Shown here in pieces: positions 24,116 to 34,589 of a stretch of 64,000 nt of DNA. The position numbers and the translations under genes were made by a program. Every line of letters begins with the position of its first letter. The stretch's first letter is position 1. Location: assembly GCA_015680685.1 (NCBI GenBank), contig MNCI01027262.1, positions 1,416,786 through 1,480,785 on the forward strand, given 5' to 3'. The stretch comes from Gnetum montanum (taxonomy: Eukaryota > Streptophyta > Gnetopsida > Gnetales > Gnetaceae). Below the pieces are notes generated by a model. It made no database searches and had not been told where the DNA came from. It saw nothing but the letters and a program-made list of their open reading frames with translations.

Positions 24116-24456
24116 AAGGACCATAGAAACCAAGACACAGTGACTACAATAACAATCTAAATTGATAAATTACATAATGTAGGCAAGGGTAGTGTAGCAA
24201 CTTACCAGGTGGATGGCACTTCCAGGAACTCTTCAATGCATGCCCTAGGAAGACATCGCATGGTGTGCTCCCCTTCATCTACGTTGGTAAGCCCCTGATG
24301 CCTACAATCACTCCAATGCACCATCATTCTACTCACAAACTTAGGCGTATTGGCTACTACACTATGACCACTATGTTGTCTCTCAACTCAACTATGCTAT
24401 GCTTTGGGCGATAGCTCTAACAGTGAAAGTGACAAGATCAACATGGGGTAATCCCC

Positions 24457-24464
24457 TATTTATA
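24457..24464 (-). promoter_or_regulatory. TATA box of the antisense gene in element C
   Basis: Minus-strand GGCTATAAATAGGGG lies 130 bp upstream of the exon 1 ATG (24327), with CACGTAGG just before it. The distance fits a short 5' leader, so the gene appears to have its own promoter. Confidence 0.6.
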
Positions 24465-24679
24465 GCCTACGTGGCTAAAACACCTATTACTTTCTAGGGT
24501 GTTCCATGTGTCGCACATAACGTGGGACATTCCACATCCTACACGTGACACCAAGTGCCATTGTCTATTGTAACATAGGATGGGATACCCCTATCCCCTA
24601 TAGCGTAGCATGGGTCTACTACAGCATAGCACTCAGCTACAGTGTAGCACCTAAATGCACTAAAAGTTTCACTTCATTT

Positions 24680-24900
24680 TTTTACAAGGTGGCATGGTTA
24701 TGATCCACTACGACCTTAAAGTGACAACTTTAGCATTCTCTTTACATCTTAAACCCAATGATGGTCCACTAAGACCTTACATTGGCAACTTTAATGTACA
24801 ATTTTGCATGGCTATGGTCCACTATGACCTTAAACTGGCAACCTTGACTTACGATTTTGTATGGTTGCAGTCTACTAAGACCTTAAATTGGAAACTCTTT
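24680..24900. repeat. Short repeats GGTCCACTAYGACCTTAAACTGG
   Basis: Four degenerate units of about 50-60 bp lie between the antisense promoter and the start of RT. Related units recur after integrase at 28600-28800. Confidence 0.5.
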
Positions 24901-24980
24901 AATGTTGCATCATTGCTTTGCATATATTCATCACATGTTGCTGTCTTAAACAGGTATCACTTGACTTTGGTTGTTTGCTT

Positions 24981-24991
24981 GTTATCACAGG
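24981..24991 (+). other. Candidate splice acceptor before element C RT
   Basis: A T-rich stretch ending TTGTTATCACAG precedes an open frame starting GTTGCTTGGAAAATGGCC that leads into RT. It would be the 3' end of a sense intron spanning the antisense gene. Inference only. Confidence 0.35.
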
Positions 24992-26576
24992 TTGCTTGGA
25001 AAATGGCCTCCTATGATGATCTCCATTTGCCCTTAATTCTGATAGAGCCCCATAGTAGGTTTACAAGATGCTTGAATGTAGAGTTGGTAGAATTTGAACC
25101 AACCTCTTGTGACACCTACATAGCATCCTCAGAAATACCCCTAGACTAGCCCAAACACCCAGTCTAGGCCTTAGATTTAGAGGTAGGGGATGTAACTAAG
25201 GACCCCCTTATTGAAATCCCAGTGACTACATCCAAAGGGGAGGCAAGAACACTAAAAGTTAGCTCATTACTAGAGTCACAGGTTAAACAAAGCATCTCTA
25301 GAGTCCTCAACAATAACACTGAAGTGTTTGCATGGTCATATGAAGATATGTTAGGCTTAGACCCATGTATTATACAACACAATATCATACTAGATCCACG
25401 TGTCAAGGAGGTCAAACAAAAAGCCCGCAAGATTAAACCAGAGATCACCCTAGCTATGTAGTGAAATCACTAAACTCTACCAAGATGGGTTCATCTGAGC
25501 GGTGGATTATTCAAAATGGATGTCAAACATCATTGTCGTTTCTAAGAAAATAGGAGATATACAAATTTGTATAGACTTCCAGGATCTGAATAAGGCAACA
25601 ATTAAGGATGACTTCCCATTTCCTAGCATCGACCAACTCATCGATACTACGGCCGATCATGCCTTACTATCCTTTATGGATGGGTTTTCATGCTACAACC
25701 AAATCCGCATGAACTCGGAACATCAGCTAGCAACTACTTTCATGACCCCCTGGGGAACCTTCTACTACACAATGATGCCCTTTAGGCTAAAGAATTGCAG
25801 GAGAAACATACTAGCAGGCGATGACCTACATATTTAGTAATTACCTTTTAGAGAAGCTAAATGATTGCATGGACAATATAGCTGTTAAGTCTGAAAAGGC
25901 TAATGAACATGCAAATGATCTAAACTTGGTCCTTCAACATTGTCGTAGGCATGAACTTCGCCTCAACCCTAGAAAATGTGTTTTTAGAGTAAAAATTAGA
26001 CGCATGTTAGGCTTTGAGTGTTGGAAACGGGGGTACGTTAAGACCCCGATAAAGTTAAAGTTACCATTAACTTAGCACCACCTACAAACCTTAAGGAGTT
26101 ACATGGGCTATTATAAGGTAGGGGTACAATTCATAAGGAGAGTCATTGTAAGGTTAACTAACAAGTTACACCAAATGCAACATTTGCTTAAAAAGGGTGT
26201 CAACTTTGAATGGACCAACCAATGTCAAGAAGCTTTTGATAGCTTGAAGAAAGAGCTTGCCCATCTCCCCACTGTTTATCCTCCACATAGAGACAAGTTT
26301 TTTTACATTTACCTTGCCACCTTAGACACATTTATTACTACCTTGCTTTGCCAAAAGAGGGATGATGGTTTTGAAATCCTGGTCTATTACCTGAGCCATG
26401 CCTTGATAACTTATGAAGCCAAATATAACAAAGTAGAGAAAAATTTTCTTGCTTTAGTATTTGCACTTAAGAAATGGAGGCATTACTTGTTTTGTAGCCA
26501 AGTAAACATTATTTGCAAGAATAACATACTTCGAGCTATTACAACCAACATATACGAAAGTAGTAGGATAGCCTGA
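24991..26576 (+). pseudogene. Element C reverse transcriptase and RNase H
   Basis: RT copies element RNA into DNA; the attached RNase H removes the RNA. The leader frame (SYDDLHLPLILIE) runs through VFAWSYEDMLGLDP, KVKQKARKIKPE-like sequence, GDIQICIDFQDLNKATIKDDFP and FMDGFSCYNQIRM to TFMTPWGTFYYTMMPFRLKN. A frameshift near 25810 follows, and the YVDD site is degraded to CMDN (about 25868). The next block has LRLNPRKCVFRV and then RNase H: NFEWTNQCQEAFDSLKKEL, TLLCQKRDDGFEILVYYLS and EKNFLALVFALKKWRHYL. Stops lie at 25149, 25459, 25835, 26073 and 26574. The active-site loss makes it non-functional. Confidence 0.8.
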
Positions 26577-28446
26577 TGAAAGGCCATAACTATGGAATTT
26601 GACCTACGCTATGTAGCACAACCATCGGTAAAGGGTCAAGCTATAGCTACACAACTTACAACCTTGTCTATCAATGAACAGGCAATGAAAAGATGAGTTC
26701 CTAGATGAACATGTCAATAGAATAAGCCAAGTACCAATAGACCTCGAAGCCATTCTCCACTTTGACAAAGCTTCAACTACACAAAGTAGTAGCGTTGTTG
26801 TTGTTCTCACATATCACTTTACATTCCTTTGCACAAATAATGTAGAAAAATATGAGGGTCTTCTTAGGGGCATCCTAGAAGCTCGTGAATTGGGGATCCA
26901 AAGCTTAGCAATTTGAGGTGACTCACAACTAGTTGTCAACTAAGTAACGGAGGTATATTCTTGCAAAGCACAACATCTACATCCTTACTATGATTTTGCC
27001 AAGCACTTGCTAAAGAAGTTCGTAACCTTAGATGTCCAACATGTGCCCCACAGTGAAAACACTATAGCAGATGCATTAGCCATGTTAGCACTAAGCATGC
27101 CATCACATATGTTTGCTACCTTGCCTGCTTCGATAGTGGAATGCACCGATCCTATCATTCACATAATACATATCACATCTGTAAGTGCAACACATACTCA
27201 AGAATGATATGAAAACATTCAAGCATACCTCCAACATGGTGAACCCCCATGCAACTTGACACCTACCCAAAGGGATGCACTACGAAAATGAGCCTGGAAA
27301 TATGTCCTCTTAGGAGACATCACTCTATGCAAACACTCTTATGATGGGATATTGCTAGCTTTTGTTAATGGGGAAAAAGCACAAAAAATTGTTGACCAAG
27401 TCCATGAGGGATTATGTGGAGGGAACATAGCTCCCAGGGCTATGGCAGCAAAAATCAAACACCTAGGCTACTACTAGCCTTACATGGAACGTGATTGTGT
27501 TGCCAAGGTTAGAACATGCAATATGTGTCAATGCCATGGGAACCTTATACACATATCGCCTATTGAATTACATACCACATAGATCACATGGCCTTTCCAA
27601 CATTAGGGACTAGACATCATATGCCCCATTATACCTAAGTCTTCTGTAGGGCATAGTTTCATTATTACCACAACCAAATACTTTACAAAATGGGTAGAAG
27701 CTATTCCCCTCAGAAAGACCACATCTCAACAAGTTTTCCACTTCATTCTAGACAACATAGTAACATGATTTGGCCTTCCCATGACTATTGTCACTAACAA
27801 CGAGCCACAATTTAGTAGCATAGAAACCAAAGCCTTTTGCAAAAATCTTAGTATCAAACATTCTTTCTCATCGCCATATTACCCCTAGGAAAATGGCCAA
27901 GCAAAGGCTATCAAAAAAGTCATTATCAAACTTTTGAAAAGGATTCTTAGCAGCAGAAAGAGGCGATGGCATGAGCAAATCCTCTACATGCTTTGGGCAT
28001 ATCACACGACATGTAGGACAACCACAGGTAAGACTCCATACACTCTTGTATATGGATCTGAAGTAGTTTTACCTCTTGAATTGCAAGTTCCATCACTTCA
28101 AATGATCCTTTAAAACATCATGGATGAAGCACAAAACAATGAGTCAAGGATCATTGATCTTGACTCCATAGAGCAGGAGCATGCCTAAACATTTGGCCGC
28201 ATCAAATGGTACCAAGACAAGCAATAATGGAAACATCACTGTAATCTACACTAACAACCAATCAAAAAGGGGGACTTAGTTCTCAAGGTTATTCATGACC
28301 CTATGAGAAAATTCTCAGCCAACTGGGAAGGCCCTTTCATAGTTACGAAAGCTTATGAAAATGGGGCATTCAAGCTAGCTGACGTGGATGGAAATGAGTT
28401 TGCAAATCTTGTCAACCATTTGTACCTGGAGCCATACTACGCTTAA
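26577..28446 (+). pseudogene. Element C archaeal-type RNase H and integrase
   Basis: A second RNase H follows RT-RH in the usual Tat order: LHFDKASTTQ, LCTNNVEKYEGLLRGI, GDSQLVVN and ENTIADALAMLA (26755-27090). Integrase comes next, with a zinc-finger region (VHEGLCGGNIAPRAMA, VRTCNMCQCHG) and the core GLDIICPI, TKWVEAIPL, TIVTNNEPQF and ENGQAKAIKKVI. The second catalytic D is replaced by N (TNNEP). The C-terminus has KGDLVLKVIHDPM and FSANWEGPFIVTKAYENGAF, ending at TAA 28444-28446. About ten stops interrupt it. Confidence 0.8.
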
Positions 28447-30599
28447 TATGGAGGATTACATCGAACATGAAGCAAGGTAAGAAAATAGTCTTCTATGACT
28501 ATAAACTATCATAGATAGTTTGCTATAACTATAAACTAGCATATATAGTCTGCTATGACTATAAACTAGCATAGCACGTCCACTATGACATTAGACTATC
28601 ATAGCATGTCTTTGGGCCACAACATAAAACTGCCATCCACAACATGGTCCACTATGACCTTAAATTAGCCATCCCCCATCTTCTACAATGTTAAACTAGA
28701 ACAGTGGTCTACTGGGATCTTAAACGAGCACATCAGTCTACTGGGACCTTAAACTAGCACATTCGATGGTCTACCAAGACCTTAAACTAGGTTCATAGTA
28801 CAACACCTCCCAACTCACATGTATGACCCTATGAACAAGCTTCTCAAATAACATGGGGTGGGACATTGCAATTCTAGAATGAAGTTCACATAGTCAAGAA
28901 AAAACCCTCTGGGATACATGCAATATCATCATCCTTGGCATCTTGTTGATCTTCTGGAGATGTCGTTTGACATCTTGCTAACCTTGGGGAGCTACCGCTA
29001 CCACAGCCAATCATCTTGGTCGTAGTTCTCGCCATCAGCACCTACTACTGGAGTCCTAGCACTATTGTGGCCCAACCACAATGCTACCATCCTCCAACCC
29101 TCGCCATCATCATAGTTCAAAAAAGCATTCAGCTATTAAGTTTCTCACCTTACAACTAGATTTCATGATGCTTGCCTTTGGCAGGGATTATTGAGCACCT
29201 ACATCATCATCGTGCCTAGCCTCTTCAGTGCTTATTTTTAGTGGGACCACTGAAAATTTCCAGCTTTCCACTGCCAAAACCTATACTGGCCTTCCTACTT
29301 TGGACATTGCACACATCAGACACAACACTTGCCACCCTGGCAGTGTCCTCAGAAAATAGGACTTTGCCTTCACTCCACTCAATGGTTGTTTTTTTGGCTT
29401 TCTCTCTATTTTGTTTGCAGGATAAAAGCCAAGATGGCATTGTTCAGGGATGTGTTCCACCATGAGAGTGAGGCACTACATTGTTCCAAAGTACTTGATT
29501 CGATTAGCCTAGCTACTTGAGAGTGCATATCCTACCCTCACTTCGGCTAACTTAATCTCCATTCCCTATACTTACAATTTCCAATATCCTCTTCACAAGC
29601 TTTCCCAATGCACATAAAGCCCTCTCCCATGCCCAACCACCAGGCCCATTATGGACATAACGTAAATCGTCCCATGGGAAGCCTATATAGATAGGTTAAA
29701 GCCCCACACAGATGTAACACAACTCATATCGAGGAAAAAACACCTGTCCTACATCGACAACAAGGTTGTCTTCAAGTGAATGTGGGTGTGCAACAGAAAA
29801 CACAAAAAACATGAAAAAGCAAAAAATTACAAAAGTTCCAAAACAAAGACAAGTTCCTAAAACAAATGGCACGATAGCTACTTTGTAGTCATTTCAGCTA
29901 TAGATCGACCATCTGTAAATACTTTGGTGAGAGGTCAACATCCAAAAGCAAAAGACACCCATGCATGCTGACTCCCTCATAAGCATTCCAATGAGGGATC
30001 ACACTATGATAATAGTTTTCAAGGCATCACATTCTACATTCATTTTTTCTCTAACCCTATTTTCTCAAATCCATCCTTTACCCCTTATCTTACATTGCCC
30101 TCCAAGTACTCTCAAACATAGCGAAGCATCATCCAAGCAGGCACTAAAGAGTAATGTTGGCATCTAGTTCTTCATGATGTTTCATATTCTTTGTTAGCAT
30201 CTCTCGGGAAAATCCTCCAAATGTTGACAAAGAGGGGCCATTAAAAAATCATCAATTTCGAGACTCTGATGATTCAACACAGTCCTGAAATTTGGGCAAG
30301 GATCTTTGCAAGCGTGGTGTCACATTGGATCATGCAGACAACATGGTACCCTAGAAATCCTAATGCCTACAAAGCCACTTCCAAGCCTACCTTCCACCCT
30401 CTACAGCACAGTCAATGCAACACCTAGCCATGAGGCCAATTCACATGAAAGAGGCACTAGGGGTAGACCAAAAAGTTCGAAAAATTTTCTATTTCCTAGG
30501 CTGACAGGCTTGCTACACTTTATAGCTCATCTAGCTTGACAAATGACCTGATTGACGGTCTTCCTAGGGACCATACTAGGAGTTTCCAAAAGTGTTCAG
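28447..30599. other. Element C non-coding region after integrase
   Basis: The region starts with CTATAAACTAGCATA-type repeats (28498-28600) and the GACCTTAAACTAGC repeats. I see no domain-bearing frame; the ORFs near 29225-29520 look like chance. The polypurine tract and the left LTR edge were not found. Confidence 0.4.
28600..28800. repeat. Short repeats GGTCTACTGGGACCTTAAACTAGCAC
   Basis: About five units of roughly 30-40 bp, related to the repeats upstream of RT at 24680-24900. Confidence 0.5.
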
Positions 30600-30644
30600 G
30601 ATGGAGTAAACAATTTAGCAAGTTTTCTAACTACGAGACCTACT

Positions 30645-31452
30645 ATGCTACACTATGCTGCACATCGTAGCAGGCCATGTGGAGACTGATCAAGCACCAA
30701 AGATGTAGTTGACAATGATTAAGCCCTACAGGATACCTACTCCACTTCATCCTTGAAGCATGATCGGCATGACATAGGAAAATGTGGTAGATTTCATCAG
30801 AAATCATCGCCATTTGAATGCTACATTATGCTACGCTACACAGTGTAGCACAATGTAGCAGGGTTCTACCGTGGTAATACTTCCACTTAGATTGCTTTGA
30901 AGAAGTAAACATAATTTCCCATTCTTAGACCATCAAAAGTGCTTGTTTTTCTACCACTCCAGGACATGACTAACATCCCATGACAAAACGCTTACAAAGT
31001 GAGTCAAAATTCAGGCCAAATTGGGTGCTACGTTGTGCTACTCTACATAGCGTAGCATAGCATAGCAGGGTCAGAATGCACGAAGGTCCTCTATCAAGTT
31101 GCCCTAGCAAAAGGTTTGTACTTGGCCATGCTCCAAGCTACAAGACTACCTATCCCACTTTACCCTCAAGTCCCAAGCAAAGTTTCTTGACAAGGCATTG
31201 TAGACCAAGCAAGGAGTCATGTCACACTGGCTGCTACACTGTGCTATGTTGCACAATGTAGCAAGGACACAAAGCCCAAAAGTATCCCAAGGATGAAATC
31301 CGTAGGTCCCAGGACCTTTCAACATGGAAAGTAAGGTTGCCAAATACTGAAGTTGCTTGCCTATCTAGGCCTCATAGGGGTATTTTTGATTTTCAAGTAA
31401 GATTTGTCTCAAAACTAGCTGCTACGCTATGTAGGGTAGCACAGCATAGCAT
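30645..31452. repeat. Array of five pentamer palindromes, about 200-bp spacing
   Basis: Palindromes of the TGCTACGCTATG...TAGCGTAGCA type start near 30645, 30819, 31026, 31222 and 31420, at intervals of about 174, 207, 196 and 198 bp. The one at 30819-30860 has 9-bp perfect outer arms (TGCTACATT/AATGTAGCA). The sequence between them shows weak repetition, for example GATACCTACTCCACTTCATC and GACTACCTATCCCACTTTAC. Confidence 0.6.
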
Positions 31453-31939
31453 GTGGGCATCCATGCTACTTCGCTATGCTGAGTAGCATAGGTACTGTAA
31501 CACTTACAAAGAAGCATCAGAACATCTCCAACAGCTCTAAAACTCATTGGCAATGATTATTTCTACTCCAGCATCTCCTCGATAAACAACATCAGTAGTT
31601 TTCTTTGTTTTTCACCCCCTGTTGATTCTCAAGGTTTTTCCTACGCTTAACCCTACTTGCAAGAGCAGGGAAGATGTATTCATAGAGCATAGGCTCCACT
31701 TTGCATTTGTTAGCATTTTTTACAAAAAACATGGCAATTGCCTAGATTTTGGCATATGCAATTTAAATGGTATGGTTGTAGCTTAGCAGGTTTCACATCC
31801 AATGTAACACTACAGCGTAGCACATCAACGTAACATTGCAGTGTAGCACTACATGCTAGTATGGCGCATTCACAATTTGCAACATGTAGGACCCAGGACA
31901 CATGGCATCCAAACCACGTCTCTCTCCTGGTCCTAGCTC

Positions 31940-31946
31940 TATAAAT
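31940..31946 (+). promoter_or_regulatory. TATA box in the 3' LTR of element C
   Basis: GCTCTATAAATGCCCC, preceded by ACCACGTCTC, in the sense orientation of the LTR. Confidence 0.6.
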
Positions 31947-32896
31947 GCCCCAACAAACAATGTTCAGGGGGTTGGCTTTCGAAGGTTAGCTTTTTGACTT
32001 GACTTTCTTACAATTGGAGATTAGCATTTTGGCATTTGGCTTTCTAGTGATTAGCTTTGGCAAGGAGACTAGCAAGAAGAAGGTTAAGGAATATATAATC
32101 CTAGTAGTAGCACTTCCTAGATCTCTCTTAGCCCACCAAGCACTGATTCATCAACTCTAGTTAGTAGGCCATTGGCAGCAGTTCAGGGGCTGTGACCATA
32201 CCATTACATTGTAAGCTATGCCTGTCCAGTACTACACACCACTTGTACATCTTCTTTAGCCAAACAAAGATCAAATCCCCTGATCTTGGGGTGGTACATT
32301 CTCTCACTTAAGCTCATTTCATTTCATTTCACTATATTTTACATCATTGTGAATCGATTCACATTTATTGCTTGTCTATATACTCTGTTATGCTTTTACT
32401 CTTTTGTGTGCTACTATTTTCTTCACCTTAATCTCCACATGTAACATTTTAAAACCACTGTTCACGAAAGATTATTGTACACCATGTAAGTCCCTGTCTA
32501 TTCGACCAAACCATTCAGGGTGCCTCTTTTCTGTTTTCTCTAGCACGACCCTCACACGGATCCAAGGTTAGGCTGTACACTCAGTAACCCCTTGGTGTTC
32601 TAGCCATCGATGTTTTCAGACATAATAGTGATTCATACCTCTCCTACCACATCTTGACAAGAGATGATGAAAGATTAAACTCCAACCAAACCTCAAGAAG
32701 AGGATCAACCACCACCACCATCACTTGGAATACCAAAGACAACACCAAGGATGTTAGCAATTGCAGAACAACTAAGGAAGCTTAGAGAGCAGTAGCTACA
32801 ACAACAACAAGTGGGAAACCTTTAGTCTACTATCCAATCATGAGTCACCTTAACAAGGTCACCAAGACCATCAGCTGACTAGATAGTGAAACAACA

Positions 32897-32964
32897 NNNN
32901 NNNNNNNNNNNNNNNNNNNNNNNNNNNNNNNNNNNNNNNNNNNNNNNNNNNNNNNNNNNNNNNN
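32897..32964. other. Assembly gap (68 N)
   Basis: A run of 68 N inside the ORF3 of element H. Single N bases also occur at 34243 and 34467. Confidence 0.95.
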
Positions 32965-34190
32965 TTATGGTAGACCACGTTGAAGAAGCTCTAAGTGCTC
33001 CTACTTCATTTATCCCTAATATCACTATCATGGTAGATGTGTAAGCATTAGAAGGAGCAAGAAGTGAAAGGATGAGCGCTACCCAACATGAGAAGGTCTT
33101 GCAATAATTGATGGAAATCAAGCAACCACTTCTAAATATTTTTTATATCTTGGAAGATATATCAACAACTAAGTCATGGCTATTACAGATGAGGAACAAG
33201 TTATTAACTGCCAATGCATAACTTGAGGAGGCCATTGCTAGCAATTGACAGTTGGCCACCAAAGTTGTGAAACTCAAAGCCCATCTCTTTGACCCCATCA
33301 CTCTTAAGCCAAAACTCACAAGGGACAAATATTTTTAATAACATCAAAAAAAATACCAAGAGGCTCAAAATGCAAAGAAAATAATGATCTTTAATGCATT
33401 ACTATCAGAAGCTATGATAAATAACACTGACCATGACCTCTCACAAGTTTGCAAGGAAAGCTTAATGCTAACCCATGAAAGCCATCACCTATGCAATCAT
33501 GAGCAGCAAAAAGGTAAAATGGTAAAGTTCATTTGCTAGCAATAGGAATAACATGCCAAGGTAAACTTGGATCTAAGGAGGTTGGCTACAAAAAATAGAA
33601 ATCTCTCAATGGAAGAGGTTCAAACTCTTTATCAAAAGACTATAATTAAGGTTGTCACTTGGAGGAATAAAAGCCTTGAAATATGAATGAGTGAAAAATC
33701 ACTACAAGAACTAAGTTGGGATTCTTAAAGAGGTCAACAAGAAAGAAATAAATTTGGCCAAGATGAAGGTGAATGAGGCCATCCAACAACTTTAGTAGAG
33801 AGGCAATGCATAATAGCCCATTTTTGATAGACTCAATGTATATAATCAAGCTAAAATCCACCTAAAGGAGTTATAGATCGAAGAGATTACTAAGTACATG
33901 AAGCTTACCAACATCTAATATGAAAACTTGGCAATGCTAACTACAAGGACACCTAGGACCAAATTGAAGAAAGAAGTGGCTAGCTCTTGCCTCCTATATC
34001 AGGTAGTGTTCAAGCTTCATAGGAAGACCAAGAAAAAGTTAGAAGTGGCCAATGTAGAGCTTGAGATTCTCAAGAGAAATTTCACTTATCAATGTTCTAT
34101 TACTAGGAACTTGTCCAAAAGAATAAGTGACTATGAAAAGTTGCAAAACCTTTTTTGTACATTTGACATTGAATGTAAATAATTCATAGC

Positions 34191-34466
34191 TTGGTTTTTG
34201 AACATGAAGGATATGTTCCCAATACTACCATGCCCATGCAATNCTGTGGCATTGAGGATCCTTCATCATGTCTTGGTGGTGATGGAGGCCTTGGCTATTC
34301 TACTACTACTAGTAAAAATTGGAAGGCATTTAGTAGTGCCTTTATTTTCTTCTCTTTATTGTGTGGATCATGAGCAATCTAGGTTGCTTAGCCTAGATTT
34401 GTTGGTGTTGGAATATTGCATGGGCATGGTAGTATTGGGAACATATCCTTCATGTTCAAAAACCAA
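34191..34466. other. 52-bp inverted duplication marking an inverted assembly piece
   Basis: 34191-34242 is the exact reverse complement of 34415-34466. Single Ns stand at 34243 and 34467. When the piece 34244-34466 is read reversed, it continues the ORF3 homology seen in element E (44400-44580). Confidence 0.75.
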
Positions 34467-34577
34467 NTTAGTCAAATTTAATCAGTTACTTAGTTAATTA
34501 ATAAAATTCCATACTACCATAAATTTTGTAAGAAACTCGATTGCATTTTTATTCACTCAAGGATGAGTTTTCAATAA

Positions 34578-34589
34578 ACCATGGGGGTA
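34578..34589 (+). other. Polypurine tract of element H
   Basis: CCATGGGGGTA directly before the LTR. The same TGGGGGTA precedes the 3' LTRs of E and F on their strand. Confidence 0.65.

Larger units (their letters stand above)
19554..24327 (-). pseudogene. Spliced accessory gene antisense to element C (8 exons)
   Basis: Exons on the minus strand: 1, 24327-24206; 2, 23139-22699; 3, 22617 to about 22335; 4, 22255-21206; 5, 21124-20831; 6, 20744-20607; 7, 20516-19701; 8, 19616-19554 (TAG). Introns 4-7 are 81, 86, 90 and 84 nt, with donors such as GTAAGTATG and acceptors such as TTTAACAG. Phases fit across introns 1, 5, 6 and 7. Intron 1 is about 1.07 kb and pentamer-rich. The ~1,070-codon protein is unrecognised. 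It contains VQEFILHHFSVIVW, ENRGILKFMADGLI, KNPPGTIYYVG, EQAWIMRDVMEEG, an acidic EEEEEAL exon 5, DKFSFMEGVVDDMINHL in exon 6 and a coiled coil in exon 7. Stops in exon 2, changed splice sites at exon 3 (AT for AG) and frameshifts in exons 4 and 7 show decay. Antisense orientation lets the introns survive retrotransposition. Confidence 0.75.
16900..32622 (+). mobile_element. Element C: Tat-like LTR retrotransposon with antisense gene
   Basis: In order on the plus strand: gag (5' end missing), a scrap of PR, a spliced gene on the minus strand (19554-24327), RT, RNase H, archaeal-type RNase H, integrase, spacer and 3' LTR ending CA at 32622. No 5' LTR is present: gag begins directly after LTR B, so the 5' end was lost. 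The 3' end lies inside the ORF3 of element H, so C inserted into H. Confidence 0.75.
30600..32622 (+). repeat. 3' LTR of element C
   Basis: The right end is set by similarity to the LTR at 62895, reversed: TAAGTCCCTGTCTATTCGAC, TTCAGGGTGCCTC and ACGGATCCAAGGTT, ending GACA at 32622. A plus-strand TATA box is at 31940-31946. U3 carries an array of palindromes. The left edge is a guess. Confidence 0.6.
32660..34580 (+). pseudogene. Element H ORF3 (coiled-coil accessory protein)
   Basis: Homologue of the ORF3 of elements E and F. It opens with a proline-rich piece (QPPPPSLGIPKTTPRML), then a sequence matching F at about 57135 (GAGTCACCTTAA). After the N gap come long helical, charged stretches: EKVLQ-LMEIKQPLLN, SWLLQMRNKLLTANA and KLKAHLFDPITLKPKL. 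The block MLTTRTPRTKLKKEVASSC to LSKRISDYEKLQNLF aligns with E (LARWINDYQQLRTSIQAFDIE). The N-terminal domain is missing, stops are many, and the C-terminal part is scrambled by the misplaced segment at 34244-34466. No function is recognised. Confidence 0.6.

Noticed and set aside
23080-24660. Region with pentamers and a minus-strand TATA as an LTR of a nested element
   Set aside because: No TG/CA edges, PBS or PPT, and the TATA leads into a coding exon with a donor that joins in frame to exon 2.
29225-29520. ORFs of 60-74 codons on both strands after integrase of element C
   Set aside because: Overlapping frames on both strands, no motif, no homologue within the window.
34191-34466. A 52-bp perfect inverted repeat as a MITE or hairpin element
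   Set aside because: Single Ns sit exactly at the arm ends and reversing the middle piece restores homology, so an assembly error explains it better.
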